A DNA stretch of 64,000 nt from NCBI RefSeq assembly GCF_963931595.1, contig NZ_OZ007030.1:1356481-1420480 (forward strand), in the 5' to 3' direction. This document shows, piece by piece, positions 25,540 through 32,848 of this stretch (the stretch's first letter is position 1; every line of letters begins with the position of its first letter). Under the pieces are notes generated by a model, which was not told the DNA's origin, ran no database searches, and saw nothing but the letters and a program-made list of their open reading frames with translations. The position numbers and the translations under genes are program-made. Source of the stretch: an uncultured Subdoligranulum sp. Lineage in GTDB: Bacteria; Bacillota; Clostridia; Oscillospirales; Ruminococcaceae.

Positions 25540-25734
25540 TTATTTTGCCTCGCTGTTGATGTACCCCATCCAGCGACTTTCGCAGCTGGCGAACCCCGCG
25601 CACCCTTCCTCGTACACATCATTCCAGGGCGGGCATTTGAAATTCTTTTCAAAGACTTTCACCATGTTCTTTTTTATGTCTGCCACCGGTTCGCTGAACT
25701 TCATTCCTTTTGTCAATTCTTGAAAAACGGTCAT
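25540..25734 (-). CDS. Hypothetical small protein
   Basis: 64 residues from an ATG with GAAAGGAAAG upstream. It contains two cysteines in GCAGFASC and several aromatic residues. No family is recognised. Repeat copy 3 lies just upstream. Confidence 0.5.
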   Translation of the reverse strand: MTVFQELTKGMKFSEPVADIKKNMVKVFEKNFKCPPWNDVYEEGCAGFASCESRWMGYINSEAK

Positions 25735-25763
25735 TTTTCTTTCCTTTCTCCCCGTCGCTCGGG

Positions 25764-25850
25764 GCCTGTTTCGGCCCTCCCTGGGCCATCATCGGTGGAG
25801 CGGATCAGCTCCAGACAGGCGGCGGGCGTCCGGCCCGCCGGGGTGTTTAT
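25764..25850 (-). repeat. Triple-hairpin intergenic repeat, copy 3
   Basis: Third copy, almost identical to copy 2 except for the few bases next to the stop codon of the preceding gene. It has the same three stems. With copies 1 and 2 it forms a dispersed set, always between a small gene's stop and the next gene's ribosome site, always in the same orientation. Confidence 0.88.
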
Positions 25851-26029
25851 TTTCTTTTGTCGTCCACGATCTCGAAACTCACGCCCTCAATAAAAAGCGT
25901 CGTTCCGTGTCCCGGTAGGAACGCCACCCGGCGTCCTTTCCATTCCGGGTGGTCTCTCCAGTAGTCGTGCCAGATTCCTTTGAAATCGGCCCCGATTCTG
26001 TCAAACTCCGCTCTTGTGATCCTTTCCAT
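25847..26029 (-). CDS. Hypothetical small protein
   Basis: 60 residues from the ATG at 26029, with GGAAGG upstream; a start 14 codons earlier lies within the previous gene's end and lacks a ribosome site. It has WHDYWRDHPEW and GRRVAFLPGHGTTLFIEG segments. No family is recognised. Its stop opens repeat copy 3. Confidence 0.55.
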   Translation of the reverse strand: MERITRAEFDRIGADFKGIWHDYWRDHPEWKGRRVAFLPGHGTTLFIEGVSFEIVDDKRK

Positions 26030-26049
26030 TTCGATCTGCCTTCCTTTCT

Positions 26050-26277
26050 TTAAGCCGTCAGGATCGGGCACATTGAATAGTTGCCCAGCGGGTAGACGCT
26101 TTCAGCTTTGAGGTATTCGCTTGTTTTCTTGCTGATCCGAAATTTTTCTTTTCCCCCGCTGTCGTTCTGCACCGTGATGGTGCAGGCCGTGCGCGCGATC
26201 ACCGTATAGGACCAAACGCAATCGTGATTGCAGATGCTGCGCATGGAATAGGTTTTTCCGGCTTCAAACTTTTTCAT
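26050..26277 (-). CDS. Hypothetical small protein, first gene of early operon
   Basis: 75 residues starting MKKFEAGKTYSMRSICNHDC, with beta-rich character (YTVIARTACTITVQND). Similar first genes occur in Clostridia phages, without known function. It is the first gene behind the strong early promoter at 26333-26361. Confidence 0.6.
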   Translation of the reverse strand: MKKFEAGKTYSMRSICNHDCVWSYTVIARTACTITVQNDSGGKEKFRISKKTSEYLKAESVYPLGNYSMCPILTA

Positions 26278-26332
26278 TTCATTCTCGCTTTCTCCCCGTC
26301 GCTTGGGGCTTCTGTTTCTTACCTTAGTTAAT

Positions 26333-26361
26333 ATTATACTTACCTAAGTTTGCTTTGTCAA
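26333..26361 (-). promoter_or_regulatory. Early leftward phage promoter
   Basis: On the minus strand TTGACA (26356-26361) and TATAAT (26333-26338) are separated by exactly 17 bases, a perfect consensus. The spacer and flanks carry the repeated CTTAG(G/T)TAA half-sites, so the repressor at 26970 probably covers this promoter in the lysogen. It would drive the leftward early genes. Confidence 0.85.
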
Positions 26362-26429
26362 CGGTTTTTCTTGACTAGGTTATATTTTCGCCACAATGCA
26401 CAAAACGTAGTTAATTTTTATATGCAGTA

Positions 26430-26458
26430 TTGCAACTTTCTTTTTTACGTAGTAAAAT
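26430..26458 (+). promoter_or_regulatory. Promoter of the lipoprotein gene
   Basis: TTGCAA (26430-26435), 17-base spacer, TAAAAT (26453-26458). It points at the lipoprotein gene and allows expression in the lysogen. An ACGTAGTAAAAT stretch overlapping the -10 resembles the operator-like motif seen nearby. Confidence 0.55.
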
Positions 26459-26510
26459 TACATCAGTGTTACTTATGATCACGCCCCGCTTTGCGGGAGA
26501 ATGGAGTGTA

Positions 26511-26870
26511 ATGTCAATGAAAAAACTTTTGCCCCTGCTCTTCGTCCCCCTGTTTATGTTCAGCGCCTGCGGCTCTTCCGGCTCCGCTTCCTCCACCTCT
26601 GTTTCTGTTCCGTCCTACACCACCGGCGAAAGTACCGAATACGTCCGCGACAGTCAAAAGTGCATGGCCTACCGCGTTTGTGCTGGCACCGACCTTTCCG
26701 AAGATGAGCTTCTTTCCGTTTTCCACGACGTTACCGCCGACGACGGCTACTACCTGCACACCGTCTGGTTCTACTCTACGTCCGAGTGCTCCGGCTTTTA
26801 CGATGTCGCTATGGTGGAGGAGCTGGAAAGCGGCTCCGATCCCGTTGTCACGCTTGCACCTCAACTGTAA
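26511..26870 (+). CDS. Small lipoprotein of the lysogeny module
   Basis: 119 residues from the ATG at 26511 (GGAG upstream; a second ATG two codons later is possible). It has a typical lipoprotein signal: MKKLLPLLFVPLFMFSAC, with the lipobox FSAC, then a Ser/Gly/Thr linker and an acidic domain with two further Cys. It would be anchored outside the membrane. It lies between early promoter and repressor, on the repressor strand, so it is likely made in the lysogen. In other Gram-positive phages a lipoprotein here blocks superinfection (Ltp of TP-J34), a possible role by analogy. Confidence 0.8.
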   Translation: MSMKKLLPLLFVPLFMFSACGSSGSASSTSVSVPSYTTGESTEYVRDSQKCMAYRVCAGTDLSEDELLSVFHDVTADDGYYLHTVWFYSTSECSGFYDVAMVEELESGSDPVVTLAPQL

Positions 26871-26874
26871 ATAG

Positions 26875-26907
26875 AAAAGGCGGGCTGTATTGGCCCGCCT
26901 TTTTTGT
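26875..26907 (+). terminator. Terminator of the lipoprotein gene
   Basis: AAAAGGCGGGC, a 7-base loop, GCCCGCCTTTTTT: a strong stem with a T run on the plus strand. It separates the lipoprotein unit from the repressor unit. Confidence 0.9.
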
Positions 26908-26916
26908 GCTCTAAAC

Positions 26917-26945
26917 TTGACTAGGTTAATATTTTATGGTAATAT
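26917..26945 (+). promoter_or_regulatory. Repressor promoter
   Basis: TTGACT (26917-26922), 17-base spacer, TAATAT (26940-26945), ending 24 bases before the repressor ATG. The spacer begins with ACTAGGTTAATATTTT, the same motif found at the early promoter region, so autoregulation is likely. Confidence 0.75.
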
Positions 26946-26969
26946 TTTGGTAGGAGGTGATAACTACGT

Positions 26970-27473
26970 ATGGAATCTACGCTTCGGCAGTTTCGTAAAA
27001 CTCTGAAACTGAGTCAGGAGGAAGTCGGCAGGCGCGTTGGCGTTACCGGCGTTGCGATTTCCAGAATTGAAAGCGGGGATCGTCCACTCACTGATCGCAT
27101 GGCCCTTTCGCTTTGTAAGGAGTTCGGCCTTGACTATGTCTGGCTTACAACCGGCCAGGGTGAGATGTTCGCATCCGCCGACGACGCCCTGGGCGGCATC
27201 GTTGACAGCATCATGCAAGGCGACAATGAACTGGCGAAATCTATCTTTAGAGGCTTCGCGCAATTCAGTGAGGACGACTGGCGAAAGCTGCGGGACTTGA
27301 TCGACACGTTCCTGGCCGGTGCCGTTCCTGCCGAAATCATGGAGCAGCGCATGGACGCTATGGCCCGTCAGCGTCTGGAGGACGGCCTGGGAGCTGAAAA
27401 CGCCGCCTTCATGTATGGCTACGCGCTCGGCCTCGGTGAGCGTGACGGCAAAGAAAAAGGCGGCGACCAATAA
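26970..27473 (+). CDS. CI-like phage repressor (XRE family)
   Basis: 167 residues with a TAGGAGGTGAT ribosome site. The N-terminal helix-turn-helix of the XRE/Cro-CI type lies at residues 8-60 (LRQFRKTLKLSQEEVG, then VTGVAISRIESG). The C-terminus is helical and has no peptidase signature, so induction by RecA-driven self-cleavage is not indicated. It would hold the early promoter off in the lysogen. Candidate operators are the TAG(G)TTAATATT-like repeats. Confidence 0.88.
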   Translation: MESTLRQFRKTLKLSQEEVGRRVGVTGVAISRIESGDRPLTDRMALSLCKEFGLDYVWLTTGQGEMFASADDALGGIVDSIMQGDNELAKSIFRGFAQFSEDDWRKLRDLIDTFLAGAVPAEIMEQRMDAMARQRLEDGLGAENAAFMYGYALGLGERDGKEKGGDQ

Positions 27474-27487
27474 GGCCGCCGCCTTTT
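27455..27487 (+). terminator. Terminator overlapping repressor stop
   Basis: AAAGGCGGCG / CGCCGCCTTTTC stem of at least 9 bp; the loop contains the repressor stop codon. The short minus-strand gene that ends at 27488 could share it, so it may work in both directions. Confidence 0.75.
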
Positions 27488-27598
27488 CTATTTGTGCAAT
27501 GTTATCCTCTGCACAAAATTGTACACCCGCCGTAGTATGTCCGCATCTGCGTTTTTCAGCAGCGCCTTAATGGCCCGCCGGTATTCTTCCCCGTTCAT
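27488..27598 (-). CDS. Small helical protein, 36 residues
   Basis: ATG at 27598 with AAGGAGG at 9 bases. The sequence begins MNGEEYRRAIKALLKN and is fully helical, with a Leu/Arg-rich end. Short proteins of this kind often lie beside XRE regulators in Clostridia mobile elements. Function is unknown. It is transcribed leftwards, probably with the XRE gene at 27725-27922. Confidence 0.55.
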   Translation of the reverse strand: MNGEEYRRAIKALLKNADADILRRVYNFVQRITLHK

Positions 27599-27724
27599 GG
27601 GACGTCGCCTCCTTTATTCGACTATACGCCCCATTTTTTCCTTGCGCAATGTTTTTATCTTTTATTTCTCTTTTTTGAGAAATATTCTATCATTTTCTTG
27701 TTTTTCTCTTTTTAGGTGCTATTT

Positions 27725-27922
27725 TTATTTTAATGGGCTGTCAAATAGTTTGCACATCCTTGTGTGGGTAGCTTCCGCGATTTTTTCCAGCTGATCCAGG
27801 CGCGGTACAGTTTGCCCGTTCTCGATCCTGTTTATTGTGCTGCGGCTGATCCCCGTCAACTTCTCCAGCTGCTGGAGCGTCAGCCCCCGCTTTTGCCTGG
27901 CCTCCCACACATATATGCGCAC
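27725..27922 (-). CDS. Small XRE-family regulator
   Basis: 65 residues from a GTG at 27922 with GAGGG upstream; the frame is open further but lacks a better start. Nearly the entire protein is one helix-turn-helix: EARQKRGLTLQQLEKLTG, ISRSTINRIENG, QLEKIAEA. It is divergent from the recombinase gene and may control integration or excision, or act as a Cro-like regulator. Two 10-bp palindromes, GCCGCGCGGC, flank its putative promoter. Confidence 0.8.
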   Translation of the reverse strand: MRIYVWEARQKRGLTLQQLEKLTGISRSTINRIENGQTVPRLDQLEKIAEATHTRMCKLFDSPLK

Positions 27923-27989
27923 AGCAGACCCTCTTTCAAAAAATAATAGCCGCCCCCCTGCGCCAACAGGTGAACGGCCAAAAGAACGC

Positions 27990-28055
27990 GCCGCGCGGCT
28001 TACGCTGCACTCCACGCCCCACAGCAGAGAGTATAGCACAAAAACGCCGCGCGGC
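27990..28055 (-). promoter_or_regulatory. XRE gene promoter with twin palindromes
   Basis: An extended -10 TGCTATACT (28030-28035 for TATACT) points at the XRE gene. Identical palindromes GCCGCGCGGC lie at 27990-27999 and 28046-28055, the second over the -35 region. They are plausible operators for the XRE protein, and the second is only 35 bases from the recombinase start. Confidence 0.4.
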
Positions 28056-28089
28056 ATAGTACCTTTGTACATTTTCGCGGGGTGTTTTT

Positions 28090-29496
28090 ATGTTATACGG
28101 AAACCCACAAAATTATGCCTGGTTCCGCGCCCGCGTCGTCCTGTATATTCGCGTTTCCACGGATGAACAGGCGCGGCATGGCTACAGCCTCGGTGCGCAG
28201 CGTGAGGCGCTGCACGAATTTTGCGACACCTTCCAGTGCCAGATCGTTGCAGAATACAGCGACGACGGCGTGAGCGCCCGCAAGGAAATGCGCCGCCGCC
28301 CTGGCTTGCTGCGTGTTCTGGACGTTGTGAAATCCGGCGGCGTTGACTATGTCCTTTTCATCAAGCTGGACCGCTGGTTCCGCAGTGTCCGGGAATATTA
28401 CCGCGTGCAGGATATTCTCGACGCCGCCGGGTGCGGCTGGAAAGCGATCCTGGAGGACTACGACACCAGCACCACAAACGGACGCCTAAATCTAAATATC
28501 CGCCTTTCTGTTGCCCAGGACGAAAGCGACAGAACGGCGGACCGTATCAAGTTTGTATTTTCCGAACGTGTCAAAAACGGCGGCGCGATCTATGGCACCC
28601 GCTCTCTTCCTTTCGGGCTTGAAACAAAGGATCACCGCGTCCAGGTCATAGAGGACAAGGCCGACGTGGTGCGCGGTATGTTTGACCACTACGAAAGCAC
28701 CACCAGCACGCGGGATACCCGCTTTTGGCTGCGGGATCGTTTCGGCGTCGATCTTCCCTATAATACAATCCGTAATATGCTGCATAACAGTCTATACTGT
28801 GGGGAATATCGCGGCAACAGGTCATACTGTCAGCCCATCATATCCCCGGAACAGTTCCGCCGGGTCCAGGAAATTCTGGCAAGGCAGTCCGCCGGTCACA
28901 CAAGGCAAAGCGTTCACCAGTATGTTTTTACCGGGCTGCTTCGTTGCCCCGTGTGCGGTTGCACCCTCAAAGCCTACCCTCAAAAAGATTATAAATTTAA
29001 TCGCGTGTATCTCCGCTACCGTTGCAGCCAGCACTGGACCGACCACCGCTGCACGTGGAAGTCTACCCCCTGGGAGCCTCGCCTGGAGGATTGGCTGCTG
29101 GATCACATCCAGCCGCAGCTCGACGCCTACCTGGCCCGGTTCGATGTCCAGGAGGAAAAGCGGCGGCGGGCGTCTGTTGACGTTGGCGCGATCCAGCGCA
29201 AGCTGTCCAGGCTGCAGGACCTCTATGTGGACGGCATGATCAGCCGGGCGTCGTACGATGAAAAATACCAGGCTCTGATCTCCCAGCAGGAGGCCGCCCA
29301 GGAAGCGCAGCTTTCAGCGACAGCCGCGCGCGATCTGGAGCCGCTGCGGCAGCTTCTCGCCGGTGACTTCCGCAGCATCTACAGTACCCTGTCCCCTTCC
29401 GAACGGCACACGCTGTGGGCCTCCGTTATAGATCACATTGTGGTAAAGTGCGCCGGGTACGGCCAGTTTGACCTCGACGTTGTTTTTTTACCGTAA
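28090..29496 (+). CDS. Large serine recombinase (phage integrase)
   Basis: 468 residues. The resolvase domain begins VVLYIRVSTDEQ with the nucleophile Ser23; Arg clusters and FIKLDRWFRS follow near 90. The recombinase DNA-binding domain spans about 165-270, the zinc ribbon has CPVCG at 286-290 with Cys321 further on, and a coiled coil lies near 350-400. This set defines large serine integrases, which insert phage DNA at short sites without repeats. The gene stops 20-30 bases before comM sequence, so it sits right at the attachment junction. Only a weak ribosome site precedes the ATG. Confidence 0.95.
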   Translation: MLYGNPQNYAWFRARVVLYIRVSTDEQARHGYSLGAQREALHEFCDTFQCQIVAEYSDDGVSARKEMRRRPGLLRVLDVVKSGGVDYVLFIKLDRWFRSVREYYRVQDILDAAGCGWKAILEDYDTSTTNGRLNLNIRLSVAQDESDRTADRIKFVFSERVKNGGAIYGTRSLPFGLETKDHRVQVIEDKADVVRGMFDHYESTTSTRDTRFWLRDRFGVDLPYNTIRNMLHNSLYCGEYRGNRSYCQPIISPEQFRRVQEILARQSAGHTRQSVHQYVFTGLLRCPVCGCTLKAYPQKDYKFNRVYLRYRCSQHWTDHRCTWKSTPWEPRLEDWLLDHIQPQLDAYLARFDVQEEKRRRASVDVGAIQRKLSRLQDLYVDGMISRASYDEKYQALISQQEAAQEAQLSATAARDLEPLRQLLAGDFRSIYSTLSPSERHTLWASVIDHIVVKCAGYGQFDLDVVFLP

Positions 29497-29530
29497 CATA
29501 CTATTAACACACCGCCCCGCCGGGGACGGG
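29497..29530 (+). other. Right prophage attachment junction in comM
   Basis: Immediately after the recombinase stop, sequence changes into the comM P-loop coding region (CCG CCG GGG ACG GGC AAG AGT, Pro-Pro-Gly-Thr-Gly-Lys-Ser). An in-frame TAA occurs just upstream, so comM is broken here. The crossover must lie within about 29,505-29,525. The exact core cannot be fixed without the left junction, which is outside the window. Confidence 0.75.
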
Positions 29531-30389
29531 CAAGAGTATGCTGGCAAAACGGCTGCCCGGCATTCTACCGCCGCTCACCTACGAGGAATCCCTGGAGACC
29601 AGCGCCATCTACTCGGTGGCCGGCCTTCTGCGCGGCGGGGACGGACTGATCCGGGAACGCCCCTTCCGCAGTCCCCACCACAGCGTCAGCTCCACCGCCA
29701 TCGTAGGCGGCGGCACCTACCCCCGTCCCGGTGAAGTCAGCCTGGCCCACAACGGGGTTCTGTTCCTGGACGAGCTGCCGGAATTTTCCCGGGATACACT
29801 GGAGGTGCTGCGTCAGCCGCTGGAAGACGGCAAAGTCACCGTCAGCCGTGTGCACGGCACGGCATCCTACCCCTGCCAGTTCATGCTGGTGGCTGCCATG
29901 AACCCCTGCAAGTGCGGATATCTGGGCCATCCCACCCGGGAATGCACCTGTACCCCCAGCGCCATTGCCCAGTACCGCCGTCGGATTTCCGGCCCGTTGC
30001 TGGACCGCATCGATCTCCATGTGGAGGCACTGCCTGTGGAATACGATGAACTGGCTGCCCGGCAGGGCGGCGAATCCAGCGCGGCGGTGCGTGCCCGGGT
30101 GATCGCATCCCGCACTTTGCAGCAGGAGCGCTACTGGGACCTGCCCGGTGTACGCTGCAACGCCCAGCTGCCCGGAAGCGCACTGCGCCGGTATTGCCCC
30201 ATGACCCCCGCGGCAGAAACGATTCTGCGCGGTGCCTTTGAGCGGCTGGGGTACAGCGCCCGGGCCTACGACCGCATTCTCCGGGTAGCCCGTACGGCTG
30301 CCGACCTGGATGGCAGCGAGGTACTGGACACCGCTCACCTTTCCGAAGCGCTGCAGTATCGCAGCCTTGACCGCAAATTCAATTTCTGA
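29517..30389 (+). pseudogene. comM: comM/YifB 3' part, split by the prophage
   Basis: The P-loop GTGKSMLAKRLPGILPP is followed by HHSVS, a Walker B-type VLFLDELPEF, CKCGYLGHP and a C-terminal Mg-chelatase-like segment ending with TAHLSEALQYRSLDR. This is the ATPase half of ComM/YifB, a helicase-like protein that helps integration of incoming DNA in transformation. The N-terminal Lon-like half is missing and should lie beyond the left end of the window, past the other phage end. Excision would restore the gene. An internal ATG at 29538 could give a P-loop-less fragment. Confidence 0.9.
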
Positions 30390-30394
30390 ACAGT

Positions 30395-30433
30395 ACAGCC
30401 CCGCAGGCCTGTGGCTTGCGGGGCTGTATTTTA
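30395..30433. terminator. Bidirectional terminator after comM
   Basis: ACAGCCCCGCA and TGCGGGGCTGT form an 11-bp stem, followed by ATTTTAT on the plus strand. It lies between the convergent comM fragment and the glycosyltransferase gene. Confidence 0.85.
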
Positions 30434-31489
30434 TGATTGCTGCTGCAGGATATCCAACAGAGCCCGGGCGCTTTTGCGCCAGCTGTACCGGGCCAGCAGC
30501 TGGGCGGCATCCTGCCTGGGAGGTGCGACATCGTCCACGTAGCCGCGGTTGGTTTTCAGATCAATATATCCGGCGCAATCGCCGTAGATTTCCCGCATGC
30601 ACGGTGTGTCGCTGACATAGATACGCGGCGCACCGCAGGCCACAGCCTCCAGCGGCGGAATGCCGAATCCCTCATACAACGTGGGGAACAGGAAGGCCTT
30701 GCAGTGGTGCATCAGCGCCTTGGCCTCCCCGTCCGAGACATACCCGAGGTACACCACATTGGGCAGGTTTGCCAGCTCCAGACGTTTGGCTTCCGCCTCC
30801 AGGCTGCCGCCGCCCGCGATGGCAAACACCGCATCGGGTTTGTTGCGGGCTGCCCGCAGCACCCAGGGGAAGTTTTTATTCTTGAGCAGATTTGCCATGC
30901 TGAAGTAGTATTCGCCGCGGCGCAGGCGGGGCGATTTCGCGAAGATTCCTTCGTCGGGGGCGATGCGCTGCATCTGCTGCCAGGCGTTGTAAACCACCGA
31001 GATCCGCTCCGGCTGCACACCATAATAGCGGACGATCTCACTTTTGGAGAATTCCGACACGGTAATGATATGCTCCGCCGCGGCCGCAATGCGCCGGTAC
31101 TGGAACCGGTGCCAGGCAGCGCTGAGTCTGCCCCGCAGGTCGGTATAGAAATCCGGCCGCGCCCGGTAGCATACGTCATGCACCACCGCAATGCCCCGGA
31201 ATCCAAACACGGGGATCACGTTGCAGGTGGCCAGACCTTTCGCGCCGCGCTGCCGCAGATATGCGGGGTAATCCCGCTGCTGCCATGCGAGACCTTTCCG
31301 GGTGCCGAATGTGACGGTTTTGATGTTTTCATACACCGGGGCACGCACATCGGGCGGCGTGACCACCTCCACCATGCCGGCCGGCACGATGGCATCCAGC
31401 GCCGAAAGCAACTCGATGGAATAGCGCTGAATGCCTGAAATACGCTGTCCGAAGAAAGAGCCGTCCACAGCCCATACCACTTGTTCCAT
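30431..31489 (-). CDS. Glycosyltransferase, GT4 family
   Basis: 352 residues in the GT-B fold. The N-terminal half has the acceptor-side Rossmann domain (SGIQRYSIELLSAL near residue 18). The C-terminal half has the nucleotide-sugar domain, with GYVSDGEAKALM and PTLYEGFGIPPLEAVACGAP, the EGFGIPPLE motif of family 4 retaining enzymes. It is likely cytoplasmic, adding a sugar to a cell-surface polymer or lipid. It follows the NagZ-like lipoprotein gene by 15 bases, with AGGAG before its ATG. The acceptor is unknown. Confidence 0.85.
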   Translation of the reverse strand: MEQVVWAVDGSFFGQRISGIQRYSIELLSALDAIVPAGMVEVVTPPDVRAPVYENIKTVTFGTRKGLAWQQRDYPAYLRQRGAKGLATCNVIPVFGFRGIAVVHDVCYRARPDFYTDLRGRLSAAWHRFQYRRIAAAAEHIITVSEFSKSEIVRYYGVQPERISVVYNAWQQMQRIAPDEGIFAKSPRLRRGEYYFSMANLLKNKNFPWVLRAARNKPDAVFAIAGGGSLEAEAKRLELANLPNVVYLGYVSDGEAKALMHHCKAFLFPTLYEGFGIPPLEAVACGAPRIYVSDTPCMREIYGDCAGYIDLKTNRGYVDDVAPPRQDAAQLLARYSWRKSARALLDILQQQS

Positions 31490-31504
31490 ATCTTCTCCTA
31501 CCTG

Positions 31505-32743
31505 TCAAGCGGCAGCGTTCAGCCCCGCATAGTGTTCTTTAAAACGCAGAATCCGCGCCACGCTCTCCTCCAGGCGCTCCTCCGGGATGGTGCCGTTCTG
31601 CACCGCCCCGAGTACCGCATCAAACGCTTCCTCCAGTCCGGCCGGCATCAGAAGCAGGTCATTGCCCGCGAGGAATGCCTGCACGGCCGCCTCCCCTGGT
31701 TCATACTGTTCCGTGATGGCACCCATGGCAAGGGAATCGGTGACAAGCAGTGCATCCTCCCCTGCCAGCAATTCACCCCGGAGAAGATCCGTGACCATGG
31801 TTTTGGAAAGCGAAGCCGGCGTATCGCCTGTGCCCATTGCCGGGGCCGCAATATGTCCCACCATGATGGCACGGGGTGCTTCGGTTGTCTGTCCCTCCGC
31901 CGGGAGGAACGGCAGGAATTCACACCGCATCATCTCCGTGCGGGTCTTTTCCGTAGTTGCCAGACCGCTGTGGCTGTCCTGTGCCGTATCGCCATGTCCC
32001 GGGAAATGCTTGAAGGTGGGCAGAATACCTTCCGACTGCAATCCCCGTGCCATGGCCCAGGCCATATTGGCAGCCGCCTCGGGTTCCTTTGAGAACGCCC
32101 GCGCACCGATCACCGTATTGTCCGGATTGGTCCAGACATCCGCCACCGGGGCAAAATCCATGTTGAAACCATATAATTTCAGATAGGCGCCGATGGTCTG
32201 CCCCATTTCCAGCGCCGCTGCATCATTGCCGGTGTTTCCCACCGACAGCGCACTTTCATATTGTGGAAGATCAAACACCGGCTGGTTGGCAAGACGTGCC
32301 ACCCGGCCGCCCTCCTCATCCACAGAAATCAGCAACGGAATTTCACTGGCCTGCTGCAAGGCGGCATTGAAATCCGTGATCTGCTGCGGATCCCGGATAT
32401 TCTTGCCGAACTGACAGATGCCTCCCACCGGGTATTCTTCCAGCGTATGGCGCATTTCCTCCGTCAGCGACTGTACGCCTTCCGCCTTGTCATCGTCTAT
32501 TTCCGCCTGCGGCAGGCTGAAATCCAGCGCGTCCGGGCGCACCATAAAAAGCTGCCCCACCTTCTGGCGCAATGTCATCCGGGAAAGCAGCGGTTCATCG
32601 GCAGGCGTTTTCTCCGTGGCTTCTGAAGTCACTGGCTGGGGTGACGGCGCGGCGGAGGACGGTGCCGATTCCGCCTTGCAGGCACACAACGACCATAGAA
32701 CTGCGAACAATACTGCACCCAGTCGCCGCTTTCTCCTGCGCAT
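31505..32743 (-). CDS. nagZ: Lipoprotein beta-N-acetylhexosaminidase (GH3, NagZ-like)
   Basis: 412 residues. A lipoprotein signal ends at the lipobox LCAC, near residue 22. The GH3 domain follows: MTLRQKVGQLFMV, ISVDEEGGRVARL, KHFPGHGDT with DSH (the His/Asp general acid-base dyad of NagZ enzymes), and the nucleophile Asp in VTDSLAMGAI. It removes GlcNAc from muropeptides or related glycans outside the membrane, a typical Firmicutes arrangement. It has no C-terminal extra domain. Confidence 0.92.
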   Translation of the reverse strand: MRRRKRRLGAVLFAVLWSLCACKAESAPSSAAPSPQPVTSEATEKTPADEPLLSRMTLRQKVGQLFMVRPDALDFSLPQAEIDDDKAEGVQSLTEEMRHTLEEYPVGGICQFGKNIRDPQQITDFNAALQQASEIPLLISVDEEGGRVARLANQPVFDLPQYESALSVGNTGNDAAALEMGQTIGAYLKLYGFNMDFAPVADVWTNPDNTVIGARAFSKEPEAAANMAWAMARGLQSEGILPTFKHFPGHGDTAQDSHSGLATTEKTRTEMMRCEFLPFLPAEGQTTEAPRAIMVGHIAAPAMGTGDTPASLSKTMVTDLLRGELLAGEDALLVTDSLAMGAITEQYEPGEAAVQAFLAGNDLLLMPAGLEEAFDAVLGAVQNGTIPEERLEESVARILRFKEHYAGLNAAA

Positions 32744-32765
32744 CCTGCCGCCCCCTTTGGTTGAT

Positions 32766-32795
32766 ATTATACCATGGGCAATCCCATCAGGGCAA
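32766..32795 (-). promoter_or_regulatory. Promoter of the nagZ-like gene
   Basis: Minus-strand TTGCCC, 18-base spacer, TATAAT with an extended TG motif (TGGTATAAT). It is about 25 bases before the gene. Confidence 0.6.
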
Positions 32796-32803
32796 GCATG
32801 GCA

Positions 32804-32842
32804 GAACAGACAAAGCCTTCGCGCCTGCCCGGCACGAAGGCT
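32804..32842 (-). terminator. Terminator of the Gld-like ABC operon
   Basis: Minus-strand AGCCTTCG / CGAAGGCT stem followed by TTTGTCTGTT, just downstream of the DUF4340 gene stop. Confidence 0.65.
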
Positions 32843-32848
32843 CTGGTT

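Noticed and set aside
24251-25850. CRISPR array
   Set aside because: Three repeats, but spaced about 600-750 bp apart with genes between them, and 87 bp long with inner hairpins; this is not a CRISPR layout.
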